A stretch of 64,000 nucleotides of DNA from Fragilaria crotonensis. Lineage: Eukaryota > Bacillariophyta > Fragilariophyceae > Fragilariales > Fragilariaceae. The stretch covers positions 1-64,000 of the forward strand of contig JAKSYS010000212.1 of assembly GCA_022925895.1 (NCBI GenBank), read 5' to 3'. The notes below the pieces were generated by a model. It saw only the letters and a list, made by a program, of their open reading frames with translations, made no database searches and was not told where the DNA came from. The position numbers and the translations under genes are program-made. Below, one piece after another: positions 29,350 through 39,263 of this stretch (position 1 is the first letter of the stretch; each line of letters starts with the position of its first letter).

Positions 29350-32300
29350 ATGCTGTTGCAGCTTTCCGAGTGGCAAGTCACAACGACCTCGCTGAGTATT
29401 GCGCATGCTTCAGCGGCAGCGGTGACAAAACGGAGACGCTCGAAAAGCACCACACCCTCGAAAAAGGACAATCGTGCCCTTGGCACAACAGCAGCTACAA
29501 GTCTTCCGGCGGCACTTTCATTTGTTCCTCCGGGCAAGAGATTACGTCCATCCAAACGAAAAAAAGGAAATCATCATCCCATTGATGATCAAGACTTGAT
29601 TCCCACTCTCGCTGTCACCACAGCGCACGGGATTACTGTCTTGGGAACATCTCAATCTCCATCGAATTCAAATTCGAACTCGAATACGAACAATGGCGAC
29701 TCGGAGGAATCGCTGCTGCTATTTCGAGAAAGCAACAAACTGCAATACACGAGTCGACCAGGAAACCAAACGTCATTTATTGCTCCCGATCTGTCTGGCA
29801 CGATGACAAATGACCAGTTGCTGTTGCCTAGCATACCCGCGTTTGTCGACGCGAAAAATGATCGTGTGTATGCCTTGCAGGGGGGAAATTCGATTGTGGT
29901 CTCATGGAGGACCGATGCCGACGATACAACAACAAGTAGTGCTACGAAGTTTACCTTGCCAAAGCCAGCCATGAGTATGAGCGTGGTTTCAGTTGCTTCT
30001 GCTGCTGCAGCTGCACCCACAACAACCATGCCAAGGAATCACAACCATCAAGTACTTGTGTATGGAACTCTTTGCGATCATCGGTTTTACGTTGGAACAT
30101 GGTCTGCGGACGGTACAATGTTGCATCACTACATTTTCAATGGCCCAACCGTGGACAACTGTGATGGACTCCGACATGTGTGTACCGTTATCGCCCCAAC
30201 GACGACGAATACTGCTACTACTTCATCTGCTAGCACTAGTGGAAGCAAACGAAAATCGTCGGAACCGGATGGCAAATGTGTCCTCACACAAGTCTTTGTC
30301 ACCCACCATGGGCTAATGCTCCTGAATCATCAACTCTTGGTGACGGACGATTCCGTGACATGTGTGAATGAAGAAACCCGTGTGTCACGACTGTCCCTAG
30401 TGTCGCAAACGCAAACTACACCACTGGCTAAGAACAACGACGTGTCGATTGATATTCATCAGGTTCTTCATGCTCGTGCCGAAGATTCACTGGTTGTGGC
30501 ATATCAGCAAGTCGCGACGAAAGAAATTGTGAATGGGAAGAAGCAGCATACGGAAGTAAGAGAGCATAAAGCGTGTCGCATTTCCTTGGTAAATGGTGTC
30601 CTTCTCGGAGAACCATTTGAGATTTCAGGATCGATTCGTCATGTTGGTTTTGTCAGCGACAACTTGCTGGCGGCTGGAACCATTGATGCGATTCTTCTCT
30701 ACGAGGTGGATCGAGGCATTCTGATTCGATCCATTAGTGTGTCGGACGTTGTGGCAGACACCAAGGACTGGATCATGATCACTGACAATCGCAAAAGTCG
30801 AATTGCGCTCCTTACCGCCGAACCCAAACACCCAATCCGCGTCGCCATGACAACCGTCATGGCGGGCAATGGTGACACATCTCAAGGTCCATTGCGTACC
30901 TTTCAGTTGGCAGATGGATTGCGATCCTCCATGGTTTCAAATTCACACCTCGTGATGGTTCGAGGTGACGTGCCACCCACCAAGAACTTGCTCACCTTTT
31001 GGCCCCATCGACCAAACAAGTTGTTGACGGCGAAACCAACCACATCCATGACAATGATGCAGCACCTGCTGCGACTGCGGTGGGACCTCATGCTGTTCAG
31101 GATGCCCTTGCTTCACTTCACGCCTGCATCGAATCGATACTTGATCCGAAGGACGAGGTTATCAAGTCGACTGTATTGTTGGATGCCTACGAACGTGCAT
31201 TAGCTCAAGTTCTTCCACCAAAACCCAAATCGTTGTCATCCAACAATGACGACACGACGACCAACGGAAATACTACTACCAATCCAACAGTTGTTCGAAA
31301 ATCCTTTGATAATGAAACCTTGTCGAATCGTGGAGAAACTCCATCGTCAACACCCCAAGAATTCATCGATGGAGCGATGCGTCTGGTACTCGTGGCCCTG
31401 CAACTACCCCGAACGGAAAGTAAAGTTGTTGGCATCAAGATTATGATTGCGAGATTGGATGCTCGTCTCATCTTGTATCGACTGATTCGGAGTGGGAAAG
31501 TGTCGGCACGATGTCACTTTCAACAATTTCAAGATGCAATGGTGTCGTCGTCGATTGGTGATGGTAATGTTGATGAGGAACAACATCATCATCACGATGA
31601 CATTTTACTCTCCATCTTGCGTGCCACAAAATTATCCAACAAACGCGGGAGGAGAGTGGTCTCTCCAGTCGATTTGATGCATGAGATGCTTTCGAATTGT
31701 ACAGATCTTACCGAGAGACATCTCGTTACCATGTTGCATTACATGATGTGCAAGGCCCTGCCCCATGACATTGCTGAGAATTGTTTGGGATGGAAATGTT
31801 TTGATTCTGGACACCCGTACAAGATGACAAGTCGTGCTTACTTTCAGGCCAAGACTGCTGAACGAAATTTGCAGAATGAATGCTTCAAGAACAAGGATAT
31901 TCCATTCGACGATCGACGAAAGGAAATTGAGGATACAATTGAAACCATTTCTACCAAGATCCTTCGCATTGGATTACTGTTTTTGGTGGAACGGGTCGTT
32001 TCATATTCCAAACTCAACACGTCCTTGTTGCGGACAGCTCTCAGTCAAGGATTGGTTCATCGGAGTGAGGCACCCACCTTGGCACGGATCCTCCTTCATA
32101 TTATGACTTGTTCAGGCAACAGCAATCAAGTCGGACGAATGCAGCACGCTCGGACCAAAGCGACAGCACAATGGATTGCTGTACTTTGTGAAGCATGTCG
32201 GGATACACTGTCGTCAGTCGTCGTTATCCCATCATCAGCGGAGGACGACGAGTCTTCCCAGACTCAGTTGGAATACATTCTGGAACGTTTGGAAGCAACG

Positions 32301-32495
32301 CTGGAGGACAGTACTGCCATCATGTCATTGGGACCAAGTATTGAATCCGTGCGAGGGTCATTGCGATATGATGCTGATGCGGTTGTGGTGGGTGGTGGAA
32401 GTCACAAGACAGAACATCACCACCAACGCTCCAAGAAAGAAGTAGTGATTCCTACAAAATTGGCTGGATACTGTATTGAGCAGTTAATACTATAA
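29350..32495 (+). CDS. NOL11-like nucleolar protein (t-UTP), split by a probable one-base deletion
   Basis: Probable homologue of NOL11, a U3 snoRNP/t-UTP factor for pre-rRNA transcription and processing in the nucleolus. The first frame (29350-31203) has a basic N-tail (KRRRSKSTTPSKK) and a beta-propeller-like half broken by Ser/Thr-rich loops. It ends in RGDVPPTKNLLTF. The second frame (open from 30969 to 32495) continues LAPSTKQVVDGE and is helical to the end. From memory, human NOL11 has EVPPSKQLLSTI at the same place, and further blocks agree (HVLSYS against VERVVSYSKLN). One missing T in the run at 30997-31000 would join the frames. An intron (GTGACG...AAACAAG, 30965-31020) also restores the frame but removes that conserved block. 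Its stop lies 47 bases from that of ATG5. Confidence 0.65.
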
Positions 32496-32542
32496 AAATC
32501 TAATGATCGGCTAGTATTATGATTATGATTATGATGATTACA

Positions 32543-33637
32543 TTATGACGACTTGGAAGTAGTAACAATAATGTACAAGAAATGGTCCGGATGGCATAGG
32601 GCATACCACAGGTCTGCGAGAGTTGTGGACAAGGGTATGTTTTGTATGCCTTGAATTGTCCATTGAGCCAATGTCGTTGTTGTGGCAGTGCTGGCCTTGT
32701 CACTTTCACTGTCATTGGTAAACAACAACGGTGCCCATGTGACCAACAAATCACCCAGAGTGACAATGTTCGTGTCAGCAACGTTGATTGGTTTTTGAAT
32801 GGGTGGATTCGAATCAATCAATACTCGAATGGGTAATAATTTGGCATTCGAATGCAATGTTTGGAGATCATCATTGACACGTTGATACAATTTGTAATTG
32901 ACGGCCAGTACCGAATCCCAAATTTGTTCGTGCGATTGTTTGCTAAGATTCATGGCAATCTTGGCAGAACCGTGTTGTAAAAAGAGTGCCTGTTTGAGAG
33001 AATTCTTAAAGGCTCTCTTGACGGCAGTGTGTGGATCGGTTTCCAAGGGAAGAATGTGTGTGGCAGCGGGGTATTGTGTGAAATGGAGTCGAATGTTCCA
33101 GGGCAAGGTCTTTTTGGGGACGGGTTTCAAATCCCAGAGTACGCCAGCGAATAATTGCCATCGGAGTGGAGTTTGTGTTTCCATGTCTTCGAACCAACAT
33201 GTAGGATAGGTGGATGCCTCCTGTGCCATCTGATTGGGAGTGGGATAGGTATGGGAGGGAGTTTCTGGTTCCAGGGAAGGTTCCGTTTCTTCACCTTCCT
33301 TTGGTTCATTCCGAACCAAGGAATGATTCGTCGATAATGAAAGAGACAGTACTGCTGGAGCAAATTTGTGTAGACGTTTGACAGCGTCTTTCAAGCCAAC
33401 GTGAAGGTGTGATTGCCGAGGTACCATGACGTGAATAGGATTAGGCATTGTTGGCGACGACAACGATGAGGGAGCAAGGCTCAGTACTATTGGTATCGAT
33501 CCAGACCAATTGACCTGACGAACCGCGTCAACATCCACTGTTGATGTTGCTGCTGCTGTTGCTGCTGTCAATCCATCCGATTCTTTCGATATCGAGGCCA
33601 TTCGTCTCAGTCGTTGATGCAGTGAGTCACTCCCCAA
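32543..33637 (-). CDS. ATG5: Autophagy protein ATG5
   Basis: ATG5 is conjugated to ATG12 and, with ATG16, promotes lipidation of ATG8 on the growing autophagosome. The 364 residues follow the family: a Trp-containing start with SIPIVLSLA, then MVPRQSHLHVGLKDAVKR (first ubiquitin-like fold). CWFEDMETQTPLRWQLFAGVL and LPWNIRLHFTQYP follow, then the helical part (KNSLKQALFLQHGSAKIAMN, EQIWDSVLAVNYKLYQ). IPLSTTLADLWYALCHPDHF closes the second ubiquitin-like fold. An acceptor Lys for ATG12 is expected in the helical region, probably the one in KNSLKQALFLQHGSAK. An acidic Glu/Pro insertion (about 111-130) is specific to this protein. The first ATG is used; the Met at residue 13 is an alternative. 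It is head to head with the MED4-like gene. Confidence 0.93.
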   Translation of the reverse strand: MGSDSLHQRLRRMASISKESDGLTAATAAATSTVDVDAVRQVNWSGSIPIVLSLAPSSLSSPTMPNPIHVMVPRQSHLHVGLKDAVKRLHKFAPAVLSLSLSTNHSLVRNEPKEGEETEPSLEPETPSHTYPTPNQMAQEASTYPTCWFEDMETQTPLRWQLFAGVLWDLKPVPKKTLPWNIRLHFTQYPAATHILPLETDPHTAVKRAFKNSLKQALFLQHGSAKIAMNLSKQSHEQIWDSVLAVNYKLYQRVNDDLQTLHSNAKLLPIRVLIDSNPPIQKPINVADTNIVTLGDLLVTWAPLLFTNDSESDKASTATTTTLAQWTIQGIQNIPLSTTLADLWYALCHPDHFLYIIVTTSKSS

Positions 33638-34327
33638 CTCAGCAAAAAAGAATGAATGGCAGTGCTGCTGTCACCAGGTACGTTGTAATGGAGTGACAAT
33701 AGCGAATTGTGAATTGTGAATTGTGAATTGTCACTGGTGGATTGTTATGATCAACAATAGAGACAAGACTGTCGAAGAAAATGGTAGTACCTGGGACTGA
33801 TCAGCCGACTCCAACTGCCAACCAAACGACTACCCACAATCCTTCCCACAACCGTAACACTTCTCGTCTTTGATCACAATCAGTTGAGAATGGTGTACTA
33901 CCGGTAGTACCAGGTACAATAGTTCAGTTTTATCAAGACGGAATGACAAAGCTCTTGCTGTTGCTGTTGCCTTGTTGTGGTGGTTATCGTCGCATTGATA
34001 TAATCGAGTGGGAACTTCGGACTTTGGAGAGACGTGTACTGCTACTGTATGAGTGTGTACTGTACATGTACCAACAGTTCGCTTCACTCCGGTACTTGGA
34101 TCGCACATACTACAGTGCTGCTGGCTGAAAGGTATCGAAGTTGTCTGAAAACAACTGATGTACGAGGTCGTACAAGTACTCGTAAACGTCTTCAGACGCA
34201 GCCTCTCGCGATTCGCTACTACTGTCATCGAAGTGTCAATAGGCAGGGCGGTGTGTGCGTGTTTGATAAAGCTGGCTCATCTGCTGGTCAGATACAGTTT
34301 CCGAGTCCATATATAGTAAAAAGAAAC
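33638..34327. promoter_or_regulatory. Head-to-head spacer of ATG5 and the MED4-like gene, GTAC-rich
   Basis: Spacer of 690 bases. A 7-bp microsatellite (GAATTGT, about four units) lies at about 33704-33731. By eye, about twelve GTAC tetramers lie at 33895-34185. A TATATAGTAAAAAG stretch lies about 15 bases before the MED4-like start (34311). Confidence 0.5.
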
Positions 34328-34996
34328 ATGTCTCAACTCCAGGATGGAGATCTATTGTTGTTGAATCAAGTCCAAACACTGGTGGAACTCGAACGATCTC
34401 TCACAGAGGCAATGGACCTGGCGGCACCGTGGTTGCCGGGAGGTAAAGCACGACCACTCCCCTCGTCGTCGTCGACATCGACTAATACAAACACAAAATC
34501 AGATGCCATGAGTGATGATAATGATCATGATCATGACAATAACAATACTACTGATGTTTACAAAATTCTCAGTGTCGCACGCAATTTATCCTCTCGGACA
34601 TCGGCACCGGTGGGATGGAATCCACAAGCACCCGTGATTGGATTTACGACACCGAATCCCATGCCACATCAATTGCGGGGTGGTGCATTGGGGGCATTGC
34701 AATTGGAATTGGCCCGAACCCAACAGAAGGAAGCCAAGCGTGAACAATTGGAACGGAAACGAGAACGGGAAGAAGCAAAACGAAAAGAAGATGAGACATT
34801 GGCGGCGGCAGCAGCGAAACGACCATCATTATTGTCTCAACCACCACAACAATTGTTACGACAAGGATCTGTGACGACGGCGGCGGCTGTAGCTGCACGA
34901 CAAGCACAAGCACAACGACCAAGACAACCTGCTATTGTGGCGGATATGAATTTGAGTGATGATGATTCGAGTAGTAGTGGTACTGATGAGGATTAG
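34328..34996 (+). CDS. MED4: Mediator complex subunit 4-like protein
   Basis: Protein of 222 residues matching the MED4 layout. An N-terminal helix (LLNQVQTLVELERSLTEAM) is followed by a low-complexity Ser/Asp/Asn spacer. The family core comes next at about 77-100: VYKILSVARNLSSRTSAPVGW, then a Pro-rich stretch and MPHQLRGGALGALQLELA. The rest is a charged helix (KREQLERKREREEAKRKED) and an Ala/Gln-rich acidic end (DDDSSSSGTDED). MED4 sits in the middle module of Mediator and links activators to RNA polymerase II. The frame is open further upstream to 34034, but that part is GTAC-rich spacer, so the start is placed at the ATG after TATATAG. Confidence 0.6.
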   Translation: MSQLQDGDLLLLNQVQTLVELERSLTEAMDLAAPWLPGGKARPLPSSSSTSTNTNTKSDAMSDDNDHDHDNNNTTDVYKILSVARNLSSRTSAPVGWNPQAPVIGFTTPNPMPHQLRGGALGALQLELARTQQKEAKREQLERKREREEAKRKEDETLAAAAAKRPSLLSQPPQQLLRQGSVTTAAAVAARQAQAQRPRQPAIVADMNLSDDDSSSSGTDED

Positions 34997-35050
34997 TCCG
35001 ATATTTTTGTTAATCATCAGTATATAACTAATACACGAGGGCATCTGCAT

Positions 35051-35677
35051 TTAACTTTTATACATGGAACTTGCATAGCTCGAAATATGCTTGGTAGCTG
35101 TACTGCCACTCGGTGATTGGAAGTATGCTTCAATGGAGGTTTTGAGATCGTAATGGTTATTTTGCAAAATGGAAACGCAAACTTGATCATTGGCATTCGT
35201 TACGGATTTCATTTCGGCCAATGTAGCATCTTCCTCTTCGGAAGAAGTACTGGCGCCGCCGCCATTGTTGTGCTTTTGAAGGATCGATTTTTCTACAAAT
35301 TGAGGTAGGCAAAACATCGAGTGAGAATTGGTTTCCGATGTAACAGCAACAACACAAGATCATCTCATGGGTAGTGGTAATCCTTGGGACTCCAAGTCAC
35401 TGGAATACGACTGGGAGCATGGAGGACAATAATGTAGTACATTTCCCGGATTCTGTTTCGATGCGGACACACAGTTGCACACTGCTACTGTAGTGATAGC
35501 AGTACAAGAACACGTACCAAGGGCAAAGTCATAGACCGGTGGCAAGGACAGGTTGGCGGCGTTGTAACATTCTTGTGGAAGTCTCACTGATGATTGTGGT
35601 GCAGAACCTGATGAACTTGCGATTTCAATACGACAGTTCATTAGGTTGCGATAATCCAACCCCTGTTGATCGTCCAT
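35051..35677 (-). CDS. Small UBA-like protein, two exons
   Basis: Exon 1 is 35677-35518 and exon 2 is 35292-35051, giving 133 residues. The proposed intron (35517-35293, 225 bases) begins GTACGTG and ends TTTGTAG. Splicing joins PPVYDFAL to EKSILQKH in frame. The C-terminal part (TLAEMKSVTNANDQVCVSIL, then YDLKTSIEAYFQ) has the pattern of a UBA-like three-helix domain that binds ubiquitin-type partners. The N-terminal part (LDYRNLMNCRIEIASS, VRLPQECYNAANLSLPPVYD) is not recognised. The upstream Met at 35758 is an alternative start. The gene is tail to tail with the MED4-like gene at 54 bases. Confidence 0.6.
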
Positions 35678-36298
35678 TGTCGCCGTGTTCTTGTTTTTTT
35701 TCGTTTTGTGCTGTGCAGCAGATGTAGTATGTATAGGCGTGATGCGTGCGCTGTGCAAGTTTTGAGTCGTTGATAAATGTTGGGGAAAGTACTGGCGTAC
35801 TACAGCATGCTAAACGTACAGAATACTACGTTCCGAGTAGAAGGTACTGGTGCAATTAGATACTACAGTACTCGAGTACTAAATGTACGAGAAGTACGCA
35901 CTTTTGTACATACCCGTTTTGATGCGAAGGTTAACGGCTTGATGTCGTACTCGCCGTAATCGTAGTATCATAGAGTACTGTCATGTATGATGTATGATAC
36001 GTAGTATATGTAATACAGAGCAGTATACCTGGTACTACTCGGAGTACAGTACTAGTGTACTGCGAACTACCGACATGGTGCATCGTATCTCAATTTGTTG
36101 ATTTGCTGTCGACGTTGTGGAAGCCATCGTTTCTGCACATCTCTCATCTCTGTAGTGTGTGTGGGTGTTAGCATTATCTACTCCAAGAAGTATTACTTAT
36201 TAGAATCAAGTGAAAGTCACGGTTCGAGGGTATCACTTGAGTGACAACCACCGCGTGAACGTCTTGCAAAGGCTTCAAGCTGGAATCCGAATTCAACT
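35678..36298. promoter_or_regulatory. Head-to-head spacer, the densest GTAC cluster
   Basis: By eye, fifteen GTAC tetramers lie between about 35787 and 36065, including AGTACTCGAGTACT and GAGTACAGTACTAGTGTACT. The spacer separates the divergent UBA-like and PDZ/F-box/ankyrin genes. Its function as promoter is inferred from position. Confidence 0.5.
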
Positions 36299-38542
36299 GT
36301 GACAACAACGACAACTGAAAGTCCAATCTGCACAATGTCTCCAGGAGGACCAACACCAACACCTCACTGTGGACTGCAGCCACGTGTCTACATTCCATAC
36401 GAACGCGAGAATTTGAATCCCTTGGCGAAGCTTGCGGCAGTTGCTTGTGCTGCTCCGCGTCATCCAACTTCCATCAACGACAATGGAATATGCAACGGTA
36501 CAAGTACTGGTACTGACTCCCAGATGCACATGCACATGAAATCGACACTGCATCCGACCTTGGTCTCAACACAAATACACTCGCAGATACGTTTGATTCC
36601 TGTTCGATTCATTCTACAAAAGCCACACCATGCATTAGCTTGGGGTATATCATTTTCGATGATACAAGCGAACTCAAACTTTCTGATTGTCGGATACGTG
36701 GATCGCACGCTTATGCATCATTACACAGTCCAAGCGTCGATTGATACGAAGGATTCCAATCCCTTTAACATTCACCAAGGACAACACTGTCCCGTGGCAA
36801 GTCTACGACCGGGAGACATTATTCTATCCATCAATGGTCGGGCAATCGCTTCCTTCTCTTCCTTTCTCAAAATCACAGAACACTTGAAGAATTCCTCCTA
36901 CCTTTGGATAACTGCGATGCGTGCTTCACACTTACCACAACACATCCTTGCAAACAATCAACCACAGCTATCTCACCGGGCAGCAGAGGAAACGCATCGC
37001 TTGCTCCGACCACTATTGTCGCAATTGGTGAGGCACGTGCCAATCAATCCATTTCCCATGAGAGAAGACGCATCCTTTCAAATTAGGAAAGCCACAACTA
37101 GCAGCCAACCGCCGCCAAAACCACCTCCAAAACAAACTGTATTGATGCATGTCATTTTCTCAAACCCTCTTTTTCGAGATGATTGTGGCAAGCCTTTACC
37201 GTACGATGATGACCTTGAGTTTGATCCTGATGATGGATCTCGTGCCAAAGACTTTCTCGTACAAATTGACGCCTTCCCCTCTTGGTTGGCAGCCCGTAAG
37301 ACCGTTTGGCGTCAACGATGGACAGTCCGAGCATTGGATGAAGTGGTGATCGATGTCGAAGACGATTCACCCACAGATGTATCACATGATTTTTGGTCCC
37401 ATCAAGGATTCTCATCCTTTGAACAGTGGCAGTCGTCGCGAATTGCACAATGGAAAGGACAATATTCCTGGAATCAACGAAAACGAAAACGAATTGAAGA
37501 GGATGCGGAAGAAATCGTACATTTCCCATGTGTTGATGATACTGATAATGAAATGCAGTTGTTGGACTGGTTACGAGTTCGCAAGAATCAGTGGAAAATT
37601 CTTCGACGAAAGCATCAACGGAGATTGGAGCAGACGACGCTTGATAATTCTACTACCTTGGTCGCCAAACGTGCACCGTCCGAAGGAAATGGTGGCAAAT
37701 CTCAGGAAAGCAATGCAAGGACGACAATATTATCTCCAAACCCTGTAGTTCGACGACAGACCACGGGAGACATGTTGCTCATTGACTCGTTGCTTGAAGA
37801 GCAGGAAAGCAAACGGCAGGCCAACTTGAAGACCTTTGATTTGGCCTTTGTTTTTGACGCCAAACTTGGTGCACCGGATGATGTGGTTGCTCATTGTTTA
37901 CGATACCTCCCTCCCTCGGAGCATGGAAAACTTCTCTGCATCAATTTAACGACAAGCAGCGCCATTAAGGAACGCGACGATCTGTGGCGACAGTTGTGCC
38001 CCACTCACTGGATTCTTCCTCGAAGACCTCGAAAACGATGGCACGATCTTTACCTTTCCAAGATACGACAAGAAGCGGACGTGTCGCGAAAGCGGTCCGA
38101 AGATCTCCTTTCTACCGTTGCCAACGTCCTTTTCAAGGGCGACCACTTCCAAAAAGTCGAAAAGCTAGTTACAGACGGAGAACAGAAATTTGCCTTTGAT
38201 GTGAATTACGTGTCGGGGGTTGTTTGCGAACGAAATTCCATTCTGAATCTAGCCGTGATTCACGGCCGCTACAAAGTGGTTCGTTGGTTGGTTGAAACTA
38301 AGGGATCGGATGTAGAATCCTCTGATCGAGGCGGATTCACGCCCTTATTGAACGCCGCCTGGGCGGGGAACACTAAATTGGTTCGCTTCCTCATGAGCCA
38401 CGGGTGCGACCGAACGAAAATTGGAAGAGGGCATTACACAAAGCCATTGGCAGCACCAGATTTCAAGGGATATACAGCAGAAGGTTGGGCCAGGGAACGG
38501 GAATTTCCAGAAGTTGCGGAACTACTCAGATTGGGGTTGTAG
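36299..38542 (+). CDS. PDZ, F-box-like and ankyrin-repeat protein
   Basis: Protein of 747 residues with an unusual domain order. A PDZ-like domain lies at about 95-205 (core LRPGDIILSINGRAI near 169-183). A basic, Trp-rich middle follows (SFEQWQSSRIAQWKGQYSWN). An F-box-like segment lies at about 522-572 (DDVVAHCLRYLPPSEHGKLL, ending DDLWRQLCPTHW). Ankyrin repeats close the protein at about 630-747 (NLAVIHGRYKVVRWLVE, TPLLNAAWAGNTKLVRFLMS). F-box plus ankyrin suggests a substrate adaptor of an SCF-type ubiquitin ligase, and PDZ would bind C-terminal peptides; both are inferences. The start at 36299 is the first ATG, with Met 36335 as alternative. The 3' half is duplicated as a pseudogene at 42300-43446. 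It is tail to tail with a 7TM receptor gene. Confidence 0.82.
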   Translation: MTTTTTESPICTMSPGGPTPTPHCGLQPRVYIPYERENLNPLAKLAAVACAAPRHPTSINDNGICNGTSTGTDSQMHMHMKSTLHPTLVSTQIHSQIRLIPVRFILQKPHHALAWGISFSMIQANSNFLIVGYVDRTLMHHYTVQASIDTKDSNPFNIHQGQHCPVASLRPGDIILSINGRAIASFSSFLKITEHLKNSSYLWITAMRASHLPQHILANNQPQLSHRAAEETHRLLRPLLSQLVRHVPINPFPMREDASFQIRKATTSSQPPPKPPPKQTVLMHVIFSNPLFRDDCGKPLPYDDDLEFDPDDGSRAKDFLVQIDAFPSWLAARKTVWRQRWTVRALDEVVIDVEDDSPTDVSHDFWSHQGFSSFEQWQSSRIAQWKGQYSWNQRKRKRIEEDAEEIVHFPCVDDTDNEMQLLDWLRVRKNQWKILRRKHQRRLEQTTLDNSTTLVAKRAPSEGNGGKSQESNARTTILSPNPVVRRQTTGDMLLIDSLLEEQESKRQANLKTFDLAFVFDAKLGAPDDVVAHCLRYLPPSEHGKLLCINLTTSSAIKERDDLWRQLCPTHWILPRRPRKRWHDLYLSKIRQEADVSRKRSEDLLSTVANVLFKGDHFQKVEKLVTDGEQKFAFDVNYVSGVVCERNSILNLAVIHGRYKVVRWLVETKGSDVESSDRGGFTPLLNAAWAGNTKLVRFLMSHGCDRTKIGRGHYTKPLAAPDFKGYTAEGWAREREFPEVAELLRLGL

Positions 38543-39263
38543 TAGTTTGCACTTGCTGCTTTTGCTGTTGCTGCTGCTACAGTATATACTTGGTAGTTTG
38601 TTGCAGCAAAATAAATGTAAACGTACAATCAATCATGCTTGCTTTCTAAAGGGCGAAAAAACTAAATTCGTTTCATATGCTGCCTCAATTTGGGAATCAA
38701 AGAAGACCATCTGAATCATGGTCACCTGGCTTGCCTATGGCACAATGCGTGACATTTACAGGCAGGCAACGCTTCCATGATTGATTGATTGTCGCGCACG
38801 ATTGTGTGCGTGATCCAATCGACAATTCGTCCTGTATACAGGATGGTCATAGTCAAAAACAAACCACCAACCTGTTACACTCGTGTATTTGATGCTCAAT
38901 ATATCATAAGACAGCGCACCCGATCATTGGAAGACACGGTTTGGTGGTGGTTGGAGAGTTTGTCCGGTACTTGTGATTCGAGGTGTGTTGGGATGTCAGC
39001 GTGCCAAAAACCAAAGTCGCATGTTCTCAAGGTCATGACAAGTTGCTGGGCGTGATTATAGATTTGGTGTCGCAATTGTCGTTCTCTCTCTTGCACACGT
39101 AAAGCATGACAAGTTGCTGGGCGTGATTATAGATTTGGTGTCGCAATTGTCGTTCTCTCTTGCACACGTACTTGGCACCGATTTTGCGGGTTCGAGGTTG
39201 CGGACAGCACGAAACGAATTCATATCCAGGAACGCGCCCACGACGTTTACATTCCTCGTAAAG
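38543..39263. other. Convergent spacer of copy A
   Basis: Spacer of 721 bases between stop codons. It contains a CTGTTGCTGCTGC-like stretch near 38560 and the 71-bp tandem repeat below. Only three GTAC tetramers are seen, about the chance level. Confidence 0.5.
39034..39173. repeat. Tandem duplication of 71 bp
   Basis: Units start CATGACAAGTTGCTGGGCGT at 39034 and 39105 and are almost identical; the second lacks one CT. Copy B of the segmental duplication has only one diverged unit (about 43898-43965), so this is the younger event. Confidence 0.9.

Noticed and set aside
30965-31020. 56-bp intron in the NOL11-like gene
   Set aside because: It has GT-AG borders and restores the frame but would remove the conserved DVPPTKNLL block, and it is short for an intron. 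Kept only as the second choice.
34034-34327. Longer N-terminus for the MED4-like protein
   Set aside because: The stretch is Cys/Tyr-rich and GTAC-rich, like other spacers, and MED4 proteins start near the helix at 34328.
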